Assembly (NCBI RefSeq): GCF_900456975.1 | Contig: NZ_UGYM01000002.1 | Span: 4,278,001 to 4,342,000 of the forward strand | DNA length: 64,000 nucleotides | Direction of reading: 5' to 3' | Source of the DNA: Shewanella baltica | GTDB taxonomy: Bacteria > Pseudomonadota > Gammaproteobacteria > Enterobacterales > Shewanellaceae | In this document: positions 37,061 through 53,095 of the stretch, in pieces | How positions within the stretch are numbered: the stretch's first letter is position 1 | How the letters are laid out: the number at the start of each line of letters is the position of its first letter | Made by a program: the position numbers and the translations under genes | Notes under the pieces: generated by a model | Database searches by the model: none | What the model saw: only the letters and a program-made list of their open reading frames with translations | Told to the model about the DNA's origin: nothing

Positions 37061-38918
37061 ACGAAACTCGTCACTCATACTCTTGCTGTGGCTATGGATG
37101 TGTTCAACACCTTCATTCGCAACCCTATTAAGCATTGATGAATCAACGGCGACCCCGTTAAACCTTACGCCTTGGTTGATGGTGAGCCACCCCACTTCGG
37201 CGAAGGAATTTACCGAGATCCAAGCCTTGCCAAAAACGGATTGGCATAACTTCACCAATAAAGACATTCAAAAACTCAGCGGCCATGATTTTTGGCTGAG
37301 TTTCAGCTTAACCAGCCCAGACGATGCACTTTCACGTATTTTAGCGTTAGATAACCCCTTGTTAGACAAGGTGACTATCTATCATTTAGTCAATAATAAG
37401 CTCGCTAAAACTGTGCTTATGGGCGACACCTTTCCCTATAACGAACGGCCATTTTTGAGCAATATCTTCCTGTATCCTTTTAAACTCAACATGGATGATA
37501 CCCATACTTTTTATTTGCATATTCAGACCGAAGGCAGCGCTGCGGTATCGTTGAATCTCTGGTCATCTAACGACTTAGCCAAGATTGCTGAATCAACCGC
37601 CGTCGAACATGGTTTCCAACTCGGCGTACTGGCCGCGATTGGTATCTTTAGCCTCTTTATTGCGATTGCATCGGGCTCATTCAGTTACAGCTATTATTCC
37701 GGCTACGTCCTGAGCATGACCTTGCTCGTCGCTACCATCAACGGTTTTGCCTTTCGATTCCTCTGGCCAAATTGGCCAATATTACAGCAAGTTATGGTGC
37801 CGTTTTTACTACCAATCGTTATGGCATTTGCGCTGATGTTTACCGAAAAAATATTACAGCTCAAATATTTAAACCGCCGCATGCTGCTGACTTGTCGCTA
37901 TAGCGCTGTGTATATCCTATGTATTGGACTCGCCACGCCTTTTATCCAATATGGAACTGCGCTCTATATCGAGATCATTTCCGTTGCAGTGCTCAGCCTG
38001 GTACTGATGGTCTTTGCTATTACTCAGGCCATCAATGGCCATAAACTGGCACGTATGTACACTATTGGCTGGGTGAGTATGCTGACAGGAGCTTGCATCA
38101 GTAGCTTGTTGTATCTCAGCGTGATTGACCTCAATTTAAAACCGCAAACGCCTGTCATGCTCGGCCTGACATTTGAAATCATCTTTATGTCTTTGGTGCT
38201 AGCCATCCGCTATAACGATGAACGCAAAGCTAAGCTACGTATTCAGCAAGAGGCCTTGAAGCAAGCACAGAAAATTCGCAGCGCGCGGGAAGAAGCCCTA
38301 AAAGCGGAAGCCGAGAGCAATGAGAAACTCGAGCAAATGGTGCAAGAGCGCACCTTAGAACTTGAAATCACCCTCAGAGAATTACATGAGGTAAACCAAA
38401 AGCTAACCGAACAAAGCACTATCGACAGTTTAACTGGGGTTAAAAACCGCAGTGCTTTCGATAAACGTTTGATCGCTGAAAGCCGGATCAGCCGCAGGCA
38501 AGAAACACCCATAGCCCTGTTGATGCTCGATATCGATCGCTTCAAGCTGATCAACGATAGATTTGGCCATCTTGCAGGCGATGAAGCCTTACGAACCATA
38601 GCCCAAACATTACAGCAACATTTAAAGCGGCCAACGGATCTCGTATCACGTTATGGAGGCGAGGAGTTTGCTATCATCCTGCCTAATACAGCAGAAGATG
38701 GTGCACTCCAAGTCGCTGAAACGATAAGAGACGCAGTTGCCTCTCTCCATTTCGAATGGGAAGGTGTAGCGATACCTTTGACTATCAGTATCGGAGTCAG
38801 TGCCGATATCGTCACTAACGATCAGCACAGCACCAAATTATTAGAACAAGCGGATAAAGCCCTCTACCAAGCGAAAAATGGTGGACGTAATCAAGTCAGC
38901 TTATTTTCATCAGTTTAA
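37053..38918 (+). CDS. Diguanylate cyclase with a 7TM-DISM sensory region
   Basis: This 621-residue protein makes cyclic di-GMP. It has a signal peptide, a periplasmic 7TMR-DISM-type domain (about residues 30-170), seven membrane segments (about 185-390), a coiled-coil region, then a GGDEF domain. The active-site motif is G-G-E-E-F (residues 535-539). An inhibitory I-site R-P-T-D (526-529) lies five residues upstream, so product feedback is likely. It overlaps tatD by 8 bp. Confidence 0.92.
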   Translation: MLKRNSSLILLLWLWMCSTPSFATLLSIDESTATPLNLTPWLMVSHPTSAKEFTEIQALPKTDWHNFTNKDIQKLSGHDFWLSFSLTSPDDALSRILALDNPLLDKVTIYHLVNNKLAKTVLMGDTFPYNERPFLSNIFLYPFKLNMDDTHTFYLHIQTEGSAAVSLNLWSSNDLAKIAESTAVEHGFQLGVLAAIGIFSLFIAIASGSFSYSYYSGYVLSMTLLVATINGFAFRFLWPNWPILQQVMVPFLLPIVMAFALMFTEKILQLKYLNRRMLLTCRYSAVYILCIGLATPFIQYGTALYIEIISVAVLSLVLMVFAITQAINGHKLARMYTIGWVSMLTGACISSLLYLSVIDLNLKPQTPVMLGLTFEIIFMSLVLAIRYNDERKAKLRIQQEALKQAQKIRSAREEALKAEAESNEKLEQMVQERTLELEITLRELHEVNQKLTEQSTIDSLTGVKNRSAFDKRLIAESRISRRQETPIALLMLDIDRFKLINDRFGHLAGDEALRTIAQTLQQHLKRPTDLVSRYGGEEFAIILPNTAEDGALQVAETIRDAVASLHFEWEGVAIPLTISIGVSADIVTNDQHSTKLLEQADKALYQAKNGGRNQVSLFSSV

Positions 38919-38939
38919 GCAGGACCAGTACCTAATTAG

Positions 38940-39956
<1,017 letters not shown>

Positions 39957-39986
39957 ACCTCGCGATAGCTGTGTATCAATTGAAGA

Positions 39987-40010
39987 AAGCAGCCTTATGG
40001 CTGCTTTTTT
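39987..40010 (+). terminator. Rho-independent terminator of hemB
   Basis: A stem AAAGCAGCC/GGCTGCTTT with a TTAT loop is followed by T's. It is the probable end of the ubiE-tat-hemB gene run. Confidence 0.9.
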
Positions 40011-40131
40011 GTATCTGGTCATTGATAGCTATGGGGACTAAATCAGCACATTTGGTGTTATGGAGAGAATAACGGGAGAAAGACTTACTAATGAATTGAA
40101 GAACAGGCTGAATTTTACAAATTGCAGACGC

Positions 40132-40158
40132 AAAAAAGCCAGCTTATTCAGCTGGCTT
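40132..40158 (-). terminator. Rho-independent terminator of the rRNA operon
   Basis: On the minus strand the 8-bp stem AAGCCAGC/GCTGGCTT with a 6-nt loop is followed by a T-run, just downstream of the distal 5S rRNA. Confidence 0.88.
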
Positions 40159-40183
40159 CGTTACATCTCAATGAGATAATTAG

Positions 40184-40303
40184 GCGCTTGGCGATGACCT
40201 ACTCTCACATGGGGAGACCCCACACTACCATCGGCGCGTTTGCGTTTCACTTCTGAGTTCGGGATGGGATCAGGTGGTTCCACAAGGCTATTGTCACCAA
40301 GCA
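40184..40303 (-). rRNA. rrf: 5S ribosomal RNA, distal copy
   Basis: About 120 bp match bacterial 5S rRNA, including the conserved CCGAACTCAGAAGTGAAACG core and the closing GCTTGG/CCAAGC helix. It is identical to the proximal copy at 40451 and extends a few bases of identity beyond both ends. Ends are set by comparison and may be off by 1-3 nt. Confidence 0.96.
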
Positions 40304-40338
40304 AATTTTTTATTCTAGGAAATGACACTAGATTGTAA

Positions 40339-40414
<76 letters not shown>

Positions 40415-40450
40415 AATTCTATACTAATCAATTAAGATTATTTAAATTAG

Positions 40451-40570
40451 GCGCTTGGCGATGACCTACTCTCACATGGGGAGACCCCACACTACCATCG
40501 GCGCGTTTGCGTTTCACTTCTGAGTTCGGGATGGGATCAGGTGGTTCCACAAGGCTATTGTCACCAAGCA
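40451..40570 (-). rRNA. rrf: 5S ribosomal RNA, proximal copy
   Basis: The second, identical 120-bp 5S sequence, placed directly after 23S in the operon. Ends set by comparison, uncertain by 1-3 nt. Confidence 0.96.
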
Positions 40571-40706
40571 AATTCTGTTTATTACCGTGTCCATCTCTGG
40601 ACCACGTTAATAATAATTCGGAAAGCTGATTTGCTTTGTTTGAGTTCGCACTTCATCAAGTGTCGATATTCTGTCTAAGGCTTTCAGTAAAACCCATCTG
40701 GGTTGT

Positions 40707-43611
<2,905 letters not shown>

Positions 43612-43857
43612 ATACAACCCAAATGAGTTTCACTCACCTGGGTCGCATTGCGACCAGCTTGGTTTTACTTGTCTCACTTCTGACCAAAGAAGTGGACGCG
43701 CCTTAGACGTAAACTATTCAGCAAAGAATAATTTACTTTTGAATATTCAAGACACTTAATAAAGTGTTTGAGAACTCATGTTCAATGCTTTCGCATTGAA
43801 CGTTTTGTAATTAATTACATGACAGACTCATGCAATTAAATACTATCAGCTTTCCAA

Positions 43858-43871
43858 ATTGTTAAAGAGCG
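43858..43871 (-). promoter_or_regulatory. boxA antitermination site before 23S
   Basis: CGCTCTTTAACAAT on the minus strand, matching the boxA TGCTCTTTAACAA consensus, between tRNA-Ala and 23S. Confidence 0.8.
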
Positions 43872-43973
43872 GGCTTAAAAAAGCCAAAGATAATTTTTAA
43901 GTTTATCTTTGGCATCTCTATCCATAGTGCATATGCCTTATTACTTTGCAATAAAGTCAGAATAAGGTGTAAA

Positions 43974-44049
43974 TGGTGGAGCTATGCGGGATCGAACCGC
44001 AGACCTCCTGCGTGCAAGGCAGGCGCTCTCCCAGCTGAGCTATAGCCCC
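43974..44049 (-). tRNA. tRNA-Ala (anticodon TGC)
   Basis: A 76-nt cloverleaf with encoded CCA. The anticodon loop reads TTGCA with TGC in the middle position. It sits in the 16S-23S spacer, downstream of tRNA-Ile. Confidence 0.97.
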
Positions 44050-44186
44050 ATTTACATGCAGTGCGAGTAAGTAAGATGTTCCAAACCTCTAAAAGGATTG
44101 GTTTGCCAATCATTTCTTATCAAGGCGGACAGTGGCGACGTTTAGTTTACTAAACGAGTCACTTTCCAACGCTGAGAAGGAAGGAT

Positions 44187-44263
<77 letters not shown>

Positions 44264-44311
44264 ATCTTTGATGAACCTATTTAATTAGGTTTATCTTTTA
44301 CTCTTTCTTCT

Positions 44312-44337
44312 ATCAAGCAAATCTGTGTGAACACTCA
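44312..44337 (-). other. 3' half of the 16S RNase III processing stem
   Basis: These 26 bp are complementary, with one mismatch, to 46077-46102 upstream of 16S, forming the long stem cut by RNase III to release pre-16S. Confidence 0.8.
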
Positions 44338-44362
44338 ACAAACATTAAGTTAGTCGTATAGG

Positions 44363-45907
<1,545 letters not shown>

Positions 45908-46076
45908 AAGTTTTTTGCTTCCGTCTTGCGACTTCAGCGGCTCAATGAATTCTGATTTTTTGTTTCTCGCTAAAGAAACAAACTGTACATATTGCTATGA
46001 ACACTCATTGTTACATTGATTTAAATTTTTGACTGCCAACCCGAAGGTTAAGCAGTTTCGATTAACTCAACACCTG

Positions 46077-46102
46077 TGAGTGTCCACACAGATTTGCTTG
46101 AT
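46077..46102 (-). other. 5' half of the 16S RNase III processing stem
   Basis: Pairs with 44312-44337 (25 of 26 positions). Confidence 0.8.
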
Positions 46103-46104
46103 AA

Positions 46105-46118
46105 ATTGTTAAAGAGCG
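46105..46118 (-). promoter_or_regulatory. boxA antitermination site in the rRNA leader
   Basis: CGCTCTTTAACAAT on the minus strand lies between the promoters and the 16S gene, directly before the RNase III stem. Confidence 0.85.
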
Positions 46119-46157
46119 TTGACCACACACTGAGTTTTCAGCGGGTCAGGGCTGCGT

Positions 46158-46185
46158 ATTCTACGCATTCCCGTTAGTGCGTCAA
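46158..46185 (-). promoter_or_regulatory. rRNA promoter P2
   Basis: TTGACG (46185-46180) and TAGAAT (46163-46158), 16-bp spacer. An A-rich stretch lies upstream (UP-element-like). Confidence 0.75.
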
Positions 46186-46295
46186 GTAGTTTTTTCAACT
46201 TTCTCAACACTCATCGTTTAGCTCGCTAACCGATGAACTGCTTGGCTTTCTTTGCTTAACTTGCGTTACGCTGTCTGCCGTGTCAGTGGATGCGC

Positions 46296-46323
46296 ATTAT
46301 AGGGAGATTGAGAAAGTCCGCAA
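46296..46323 (-). promoter_or_regulatory. rRNA promoter P1
   Basis: TTGCGG (46323-46318) and TATAAT (46301-46296) with 16-bp spacer, followed by GCGC. An A/T-rich UP-like element with runs of A lies upstream. The GC-rich discriminator just after the -10 is the hallmark of stringently controlled rRNA promoters. Confidence 0.85.
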
Positions 46324-46520
46324 GGGCTTTTTTGAGAAAAATGGATCTTTTTTTAATACTTTCAGTTAGTCACATAATACCCCCACTTTATCCTCAGACT
46401 TATCCACAAAATGGGTTTTAACGGTTAAATTTTCTACAGCGATGGCTTTGCTTTAATGGCTATCGATGAGAGTGAAATGATGTTCAATGGGGAATAACGA
46501 CGATTAGCTATATAAAGAAG

Positions 46521-46552
46521 AAATAAAAAGGCAACTTAGATAAGTTGCCTTT
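46521..46552 (-). terminator. Rho-independent terminator of secA
   Basis: On the minus strand, the stem AAAGGCAACT/AGTTGCCTTT with a short loop is followed by TTTATTTC. It ends the dcw-secA run 48 bp after the secA stop. Confidence 0.88.
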
Positions 46553-46600
46553 AGTGTGCGTTCTATTCTACTTATTCAGTAGGCTTAATCTGTCAGCAGA

Positions 46601-49327
46601 TTAACTTAACTTGCCGTGACATTGTTTGTACTTGCGACCTGAGCCACAAGGACAAGGATCGTTACGACCCACTTTCTCACCATCACGGATCATCGGTGCT
46701 TGCGCAGTGACAGCTTCATGCTCATCACCACCGCCAACAAGCGACTCTGCCGCTGCGTGTTGATAGTCGCGCTGGATCTTGGCATCTTCTTCACGACGAC
46801 GCGCTTCCATTTCTTCCACATCTGACTGAGCTTGAACTTGTACTTTCGACAGCACACTGATGACGTCGTGTTTCAAGGTATTCAATAGTTGTTGGAATAA
46901 CTCAAACGACTCACGCTTATATTCTTGCTTTGGATTTTTCTGTGCGTAACCACGTAAGTGGATACCTTGACGCAGATGGTCCATCGCCGCTAAGTGTTCT
47001 TTCCACAGACCATCGAGCGTTTGTAGCATAACGGCTTTCTCGAACTGGCGTAGCACTTGCGCGCCAACCATTTCTTCTTTTGCCTTATACGCATCGCCCC
47101 AAGCAGTGATAATACGCTCACGCAGACTCTCTTCATGCAGATCGTCTTCTTTATCTAACCATTCCTGGATAGGTAGTTTGAGCATAAACTCTTGGTGTAG
47201 ACGTTGCTCTAAACCTGGGATATCCCACAGCTCTTCTACTGATTGTGGTGGAATATACTGATCGATGACCGCGCCAATCACATCGTCTTGAATGTTTTGG
47301 ATAGTATCTTCAATACTTTCCGCATCCATCAACTCGTTGCGCTGAGCGTAAACCACTTGGCGTTGATCGTTAGCTACGTCATCAAATTCGAGTAATTGCT
47401 TACGGATATCGAAGTTACGTGCTTCAACTTTACGTTGAGCGTTTTCGATTGCACGAGACACCCATGGATGCTCGATAGCTTCGCCTTCTTCCATACCCAG
47501 CTTTTTCATCATGCCAGAGACACGATCTGAGGCGAAGATACGCATTAAGCTATCTTCCATCGACAGGTAGAAGCGTGATGAACCCGCGTCACCTTGACGA
47601 CCCGCACGACCACGTAACTGGTTATCGATACGGCGTGATTCGTGACGTTCGGTACCTAGGATGTGCAAACCACCCGCGGCGACGACTTCATCATGACGAA
47701 TTTGCCAATCGGCTTTGATCTTAGCTTTTTGCTCAGCTGTTGGATTATCGAGTTCATCGATTTCCATGTTCCAGTTGCCGCCAAGCACTATATCGGTACC
47801 ACGACCTGCCATGTTAGTGGCAATGGTCACTGAACCAGTACGGCCAGCTTGCGCGACGATTTCAGCTTCTCGTTCGTGGAATTTAGCATTTAAGACTTCG
47901 TGCGGGATCTTTTCCTGCACCATTAAGCGCGCTAACAGTTCAGACTGTTCGATTGAGACTGTACCCACCAATACTGGCTGACCACGTTCGCGGCAATCTT
48001 TAATGTCTTTGATGATAGCTTGATATTTTTCATCGGCGGTAAGGTAAACCAAATCCGCCATATCCTTACGCACCATTGGACGGTTAGTCGGCACAACGAC
48101 TGTGTCTAATCCATAGATGTGTTGGAATTCGAACGCTTCAGTGTCGGCTGTACCTGTCATACCTGCCAGCTTCTCATATTGACGGAAGTAGTTCTGGAAG
48201 GTAATTGAAGCCAATGTTTGGTTTTCGTTTTGAATATGCACGCCTTCTTTGGCTTCGACAGCTTGATGTAAGCCTTCTGACCAACGACGACCCGGCATAG
48301 TACGACCTGTGTGTTCATCGACTATGATGACTTCGTTGTCTTGTACTATGTAATCCACATCACGCTCAAACAGCGTGTGCGCACGGAGCGCCGCGTTGAC
48401 GTGGTGTAATAGGGAAATATTTGCAGCAGAATAGAGTGAGTCGCCTTCGGCTAACATGCCGCGCTCGATCAACAGGTTTTCTACTTTTTCTTGACCACGC
48501 TCGGTGAAATGCACTTGTTTGGCTTTTTCATCGATGCTGTAGTCACCCTCACCCACATACTCTTCCGTATCTTCTTTATCTTGACGGATAAGATTTGGGA
48601 TCAAGGTGTTGATCTTGATGTATAGCTCAGAGCTATCTTCAGCGGCGCCAGAGATGATCAGCGGCGTACGCGCTTCGTCGATTAAGATTGAATCCACTTC
48701 ATCGATTAGGGCGTAGTGCAACGGGCGTTGTACTCGTTCTTGCGGTGAAAACGCCATGTTATCGCGCAGATAATCGAAACCAAACTCGTTGTTGGTACCG
48801 TAAGTGATATCGGCGTTGTAAGCAGCTTTCTTTTCATGCTGACCGAGACCTGCCACGTTGATGCCGACGGTTAAACCGAGGAACTCAAACAGTGGGCGGT
48901 TATTCTCGGCATCACGACGTGCTAAGTAATCGTTCACTGTAATCACGTGAACGCCTTTGCCCGTCAATGCGTTTAAGTAAGCGGGCAAGGTTGCCGTTAA
49001 GGTTTTACCTTCACCCGTACGCATCTCAGCAATACGGTTACTGTCGAGTACCATACCACCGAGTAACTGTACGTCGAAGTGGCGCATGTCAAATACGCGC
49101 TTAGACGCTTCACGTACTGTAGCAAACGCTTCAGCCATGATGCTATCTAATGAAGCGCCGGCAGCTAAACGCTCACGGAACTCAGCGGTTTTCGCTTTTA
49201 AAGCTTCATCGGTTAATTTTTCATAATCAGCTTCTAGTGCGTTAATGCTAATAACGATCTTTTGAAGCCCTTTAAGGGTGCGGTCGTTGCGACTACCAAA
49301 TACTTTTGTCAGTAATTTACCAAACAT
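46601..49327 (-). CDS. secA: Preprotein translocase ATPase SecA
   Basis: This 908-residue ATPase motor drives preproteins through SecYEG. The Walker A motif G-E-G-K-T is at residues 105-109, the Walker B region contains [13 protein letters not shown], and the C-terminus has the zinc motif [13 protein letters not shown] used for SecB binding. I chose ATG 49327 ([12 protein letters not shown]), which gives the length I recall for Shewanella SecA; an in-frame GTG 9 bp upstream is the alternative. The upstream gene is an M23 peptidase and not secM. Confidence 0.97.
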   Translation of the reverse strand: MFGKLLTKVFGSRNDRTLKGLQKIVISINALEADYEKLTDEALKAKTAEFRERLAAGASLDSIMAEAFATVREASKRVFDMRHFDVQLLGGMVLDSNRIAEMRTGEGKTLTATLPAYLNALTGKGVHVITVNDYLARRDAENNRPLFEFLGLTVGINVAGLGQHEKKAAYNADITYGTNNEFGFDYLRDNMAFSPQERVQRPLHYALIDEVDSILIDEARTPLIISGAAEDSSELYIKINTLIPNLIRQDKEDTEEYVGEGDYSIDEKAKQVHFTERGQEKVENLLIERGMLAEGDSLYSAANISLLHHVNAALRAHTLFERDVDYIVQDNEVIIVDEHTGRTMPGRRWSEGLHQAVEAKEGVHIQNENQTLASITFQNYFRQYEKLAGMTGTADTEAFEFQHIYGLDTVVVPTNRPMVRKDMADLVYLTADEKYQAIIKDIKDCRERGQPVLVGTVSIEQSELLARLMVQEKIPHEVLNAKFHEREAEIVAQAGRTGSVTIATNMAGRGTDIVLGGNWNMEIDELDNPTAEQKAKIKADWQIRHDEVVAAGGLHILGTERHESRRIDNQLRGRAGRQGDAGSSRFYLSMEDSLMRIFASDRVSGMMKKLGMEEGEAIEHPWVSRAIENAQRKVEARNFDIRKQLLEFDDVANDQRQVVYAQRNELMDAESIEDTIQNIQDDVIGAVIDQYIPPQSVEELWDIPGLEQRLHQEFMLKLPIQEWLDKEDDLHEESLRERIITAWGDAYKAKEEMVGAQVLRQFEKAVMLQTLDGLWKEHLAAMDHLRQGIHLRGYAQKNPKQEYKRESFELFQQLLNTLKHDVISVLSKVQVQAQSDVEEMEARRREEDAKIQRDYQHAAAESLVGGGDEHEAVTAQAPMIRDGEKVGRNDPCPCGSGRKYKQCHGKLS

Positions 49328-49387
49328 CTGAATCACTTATTCTCTGTAGGCCAAGTCCATGATGGAAACTAGAAGCCAATGTTTCAA

Positions 49388-50287
49388 TTAACTTGCTTTG
49401 CGGTAGACAAACTTTTGTGGATCTATCTGCTGTCCGCCGCGCAACACTTCATAATGCACATGAGCCCCAGTTGAGCGCCCAGTGCTTCCCATACTGGCGA
49501 TTGCATCGCCTTTTGCGACCACATCACCTACAGTCACTGACAAAGCTTTATTATGGCCATAACGCGTATGTAAACCGTTACCATGGTCTATTTCGACCAA
49601 CTCGCCATAACCGAACATGTTCCCAGCCCAAGTTACTACGCCTGCAGCAGTCGCAACAACTTTGGCCCCTTCTCGGCCGGTAAAATCAATCCCCTTATGC
49701 ACAGTCCTGCGACCGTTGAAAGGGTCATTACGTAATCCGTAGGGCGACGATAACCAACCTTTATCGAGTGGGATCCCTGATATATAACGTTCATCATCTA
49801 TATGGTGGTTAGATGACACTGTTTCAAGTAGTGAAAGCTGAACATTATTATTGTCAATTCGTGATGCCAACTTATCCATATCGTCGATAAGCTGTCCGAG
49901 CTCGATGTTAGTGCCTAATTCGCTCAAACCACCCACACCAACTTCGGATGAGAAATCAAAATCTTCATCCAATTTGTTCTGCTGGGCGACCTGTTGACCT
50001 AAGGCTTCGAGACGGGTGATCTTGGCTTGCATACGTGCAACATGAGTCACTAGCATAGCCAGTTGAGACTCGGTAGCACTTTTTAGCTCTAAGACTTGTT
50101 TCTTTTGTTGTTCGCGCACGAGACGATCGTTATCGACACTGGCTTGCTGATCTTGAAATCGAGCTGAGTTGTGTTGATAAATACCGGACCCAGTGGCCAA
50201 CAATAGTATTGGAAGTAGCAACCAGCGTTTACTGGGCTGCCAGCGTGTGACGCCATTCCGACCTTGAATAAATACTGTTACACTCAT
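49388..50287 (-). CDS. M23 family metallopeptidase (MepM-like), upstream of secA
   Basis: This 299-residue protein has an N-terminal membrane anchor or signal (about residues 24-38), a coiled-coil (about 55-130), and a C-terminal LytM domain with H-K-G-I-D-F and H-V-H-Y zinc ligands. Such proteins are endopeptidases that cut peptidoglycan cross-links or activate amidases. It occupies the place of secM in E. coli between lpxC and secA, in the same direction as secA with a 60-bp gap. The ATG lies just before the divergent dciA gene. Confidence 0.87.
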   Translation of the reverse strand: MSVTVFIQGRNGVTRWQPSKRWLLLPILLLATGSGIYQHNSARFQDQQASVDNDRLVREQQKKQVLELKSATESQLAMLVTHVARMQAKITRLEALGQQVAQQNKLDEDFDFSSEVGVGGLSELGTNIELGQLIDDMDKLASRIDNNNVQLSLLETVSSNHHIDDERYISGIPLDKGWLSSPYGLRNDPFNGRRTVHKGIDFTGREGAKVVATAAGVVTWAGNMFGYGELVEIDHGNGLHTRYGHNKALSVTVGDVVAKGDAIASMGSTGRSTGAHVHYEVLRGGQQIDPQKFVYRKAS

Positions 50288-50314
50288 AGCCTAATTCAGC
50301 CATCTTATTATCAT

Positions 50315-50761
50315 ATGAAAAAGCCCCCTCAAGATCTCAGCCAATTACTGCATCAATCGGGCAAATTACCCGACCTTGCTGAGAAAGCGGAACTACTTAT
50401 GTATCTGAATCATCATGTGAAGCAGATTATCGCAGGTCCTGTTGCGGAGCAGCTAAAAGTCGCTAATTTCCGCCAGGGTGTTCTTGTGGTTGAAACCACT
50501 TCGGCGGCCTGGGCTGCACGAATTAATTTCCAAAAGCCGAAGCTACTAGCGCAGCTTCAAGCAGAAACGCTCCCAATCCTTACCGCAATCGAAGTTAAAG
50601 TCAACCCGAGATTAGCAATGTATGACGCAAAGCCTAAACAGGGACACAAAGAATTAAGCCCTGCGGCAGCGGAGCATATTGCGGCATTAGCGGAAAATAT
50701 TGGCGGTTCACTGGGCGAAAAACTAAAACGGCTGGCCTCATTGGCCAGCCGTAATAAATAA
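50315..50761 (+). CDS. dciA: DciA-like (DUF721) replication initiation helper
   Basis: This 148-residue protein has a DUF721/DciA domain with H-H-V-K-Q-I and V-V-E-T-T-S-A-A-W-A-A-R. DciA helps load the DnaB helicase in bacteria lacking DnaC-like proteins. It is the only plus-strand gene in this part, divergent from the M23 gene by 27 bp and convergent with lpxC by 12 bp. The final codons overlap the lpxC terminator stem. I start at ATG 50315; the frame is open upstream inside the divergent gene. Confidence 0.83.
   Translation: MKKPPQDLSQLLHQSGKLPDLAEKAELLMYLNHHVKQIIAGPVAEQLKVANFRQGVLVVETTSAAWAARINFQKPKLLAQLQAETLPILTAIEVKVNPRLAMYDAKPKQGHKELSPAAAEHIAALAENIGGSLGEKLKRLASLASRNK
50720..50751 (-). 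terminator. lpxC terminator inside the end of dciA
   Basis: On the minus strand CGGCTGGCC/GGCCAGCCG (9-bp stem) is followed by TTTTAGTTTTT. The whole hairpin lies in the last codons of dciA on the opposite strand. Confidence 0.82.
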
Positions 50762-50773
50762 TCTCACCGCTTT

Positions 50774-51694
50774 TTAAGCAAATACAGCGCCACCTGGCAC
50801 GGTAAAGCTAACGGGAACATCGGCTTCTTTTTCAAAGCTGACCAACTCCCACGCATCCTGTTGCGCCAGTAAAGCACGCACCAATTGGTTGTTCAGTGCA
50901 TGACCGGTTTTATACGCAGTGAACTCACCTAAAATAGCGTGTCCTGCCACATATAAATCACCAAACGCATCTAGAATTTTGTGCTTAACAAATTCGTCCT
51001 CATAACGCAGGCCGTCGGGATTAAGGACGCGATATTCATCAAGTACAACTGCGTTTTCCATGCTGCCGCCCAACGCTAGGTTGTTGGCTCGCAGATATTC
51101 GATATCACGCATAAACCCAAAAGTACGGGCGCGGCTGATATCTTTCACGAAAGCAGACGTTGAAAAGTCCATCACCACATGCTGTTGGCTACGAGCGATT
51201 TCTGGGTGCGCGAAGTCAATTTTAAAATTGACTCTAAAACCTTTAAAGGGTTTCAGCTCGGCCCATTTGTCGCCATCTTCAACACGCACAGGGCGCTTAA
51301 TCTTTAAGTACTTCTTAGGTGCGGCCTGCTCTTTAATACCCGCAGACTGCAATAAGAAGACAAATGGGCTCGCACTGCCATCCATAATAGGAATTTCAGG
51401 CGCGTCCACTTCGATTACGGCGTTATCTATGCCTAAACCCGCAAGTGCTGCAAATAAATGCTCAATGGTCGAGATACGAATACCTTCGTCATTGACAAGT
51501 GCCGTACACATAGTGGTTTCACGAACTTGCTCCGCCTTCGCTGGAATGGCGACGGCAGGACTCAAATCAGTGCGCACGAGTACGATCCCTGAATTAACGG
51601 GCGCGGGCATTATGCTCAAAGTGACCTTGTTGCCAGAATGCAATCCGACACCAGTAGTTTTCACCATTTTCTGAACAGTTCTTTGAAATATCAT
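50774..51694 (-). CDS. lpxC: UDP-3-O-acyl-N-acetylglucosamine deacetylase LpxC
   Basis: This 306-residue zinc enzyme makes the committed step of lipid A synthesis. The N-terminus T-V-G-L-H-S-G-N-K, the zinc ligand region E-H-L-F-A-A-L-A-G, and the second-motif [10 protein letters not shown] with the catalytic His are present. A TATAAT hexamer at 51722-51717, about 22 bp before the start, could be a -10 element, though no good -35 is seen. It lies at the end of the dcw cluster. Confidence 0.97.
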   Translation of the reverse strand: MIFQRTVQKMVKTTGVGLHSGNKVTLSIMPAPVNSGIVLVRTDLSPAVAIPAKAEQVRETTMCTALVNDEGIRISTIEHLFAALAGLGIDNAVIEVDAPEIPIMDGSASPFVFLLQSAGIKEQAAPKKYLKIKRPVRVEDGDKWAELKPFKGFRVNFKIDFAHPEIARSQQHVVMDFSTSAFVKDISRARTFGFMRDIEYLRANNLALGGSMENAVVLDEYRVLNPDGLRYEDEFVKHKILDAFGDLYVAGHAILGEFTAYKTGHALNNQLVRALLAQQDAWELVSFEKEADVPVSFTVPGGAVFA

Positions 51695-51874
51695 TCAGTT
51701 ACCCGTTTATATGCCAATTATAAAGCCTAATATTTGTACACTCAGCGTCGGCAAATTGGCCGCACTGGTTCAACATAATAACATAACTTTATTATGTCAC
51801 ACAAATGCAGCTATGCTGTGGTATTGCCCAAAACGAACAACACCTCACATATACGCTGGACTCAAACGCTATCG

Positions 51875-53062
51875 CTAGTCGGCTTGCTTACGCAAAAATG
51901 CTGGAATATCAAGATAATCCAACTCATGCTTTGTCGATGGTGCAGGCTGTGGAGCTGGCTGTGGTGCCGCTGGCAATACGTTGCCTTTTGGCGCAGCGTA
52001 GTTCACATGTACCGCTTCTTCGACATAGGCTTCGACTTTTGGTTCCACAACCACTGGCTCTGGACGAGGCGCAGGCTTAGACACCAATTGAATATCTGGA
52101 CGCTTTTCAGCACCAATACCCGTAGCAACAACCGTTACACGCAGCTCATCACTCATTTCTGGGTCGATGACAGCACCAACAACCACAGTCGCGTTGTCAG
52201 AGGCATAAGCCTTAACGTGATTACCCACGGTTTCGAATTCTTCGATACTCATGTCCATACCCGCAGTGATGTTAACTAACACACCACGCGCACCGGCTAA
52301 GTCGATGTCTTCTAATAATGGGCTGGCAACAGCAGCTTCAGCCGCTTCTTCTGCACGGTCTTCACCGCGAGCGACGCCTGTACCCATCATGGCATTACCC
52401 ATTTCAGACATCACAGTCTTCACGTCGGCGAAGTCGACGTTAATCAGACCTGGACGAGTGATAAGCTCGGCAATGCCTTGTACCGCGCCAAGTAACACGT
52501 TATTCGCTGCGGCGAACGCATCGAGTAAAGAAGTGCCACGGCCCAATACTTTTAATAATTTTTCATTTGGAATCGTGATTAACGAATCCACATGCTTAGC
52601 CAGCTCAGCAATACCTTGCTCAGCATAAGCCATACGCTTTTTCCCTTCGAATGGGAAAGGCTTAGTCACAACCGCAACGGTCAGAATACCTTCTTCGCGA
52701 GCGATTTGAGCGACAACAGGTGCAGCACCAGTACCTGTACCACCGCCCATACCGGCAGCGATAAAGATCATATCTGAGCCTTTGATCGCCGCGCGAATGT
52801 TTTCGCGGTCTTCTTCAGCTGCTGCACGACCCACATCTGGGTTTGCCCCTGCTCCGAGACCTTTAGTGACATCGCGTCCTAATTGAATCGTTGAGCCTGC
52901 GCCTGATTTTCTCAGGGCCTGAGCGTCTGTATTGGTAACGATAAACTCAACACCTTCAATGTTGTGTTTGACCATATGTTCGACAGCGTTACCGCCGCCG
53001 CCGCCAACGCCGATGACTTTAATCACCGCGTCGTCTGAGTGAGTATCCATGATCTCAAACAT
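51875..53062 (-). CDS. ftsZ: Cell division protein FtsZ
   Basis: This 395-residue tubulin-like GTPase builds the division ring. The N-terminal V-G-G-G-G-G-N-A and [10 protein letters not shown] loops (GTP binding) and the C-terminal conserved peptide [12 protein letters not shown] that binds FtsA and ZipA are present. GGAGAT precedes the ATG. It follows ftsA after 33 bp. The Pro/Val-rich linker before the tail is typical. Confidence 0.98.
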   Translation of the reverse strand: MFEIMDTHSDDAVIKVIGVGGGGGNAVEHMVKHNIEGVEFIVTNTDAQALRKSGAGSTIQLGRDVTKGLGAGANPDVGRAAAEEDRENIRAAIKGSDMIFIAAGMGGGTGTGAAPVVAQIAREEGILTVAVVTKPFPFEGKKRMAYAEQGIAELAKHVDSLITIPNEKLLKVLGRGTSLLDAFAAANNVLLGAVQGIAELITRPGLINVDFADVKTVMSEMGNAMMGTGVARGEDRAEEAAEAAVASPLLEDIDLAGARGVLVNITAGMDMSIEEFETVGNHVKAYASDNATVVVGAVIDPEMSDELRVTVVATGIGAEKRPDIQLVSKPAPRPEPVVVEPKVEAYVEEAVHVNYAAPKGNVLPAAPQPAPQPAPSTKHELDYLDIPAFLRKQAD

Positions 53063-53095
53063 TGTCTGATCTCCGTGTTGCCTGCGTTATGAAAA

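Noticed and set aside
51794..52279. Plus-strand frames across ftsZ
   Set aside because: Mirror-strand frames of a strongly conserved gene; no ribosome site.
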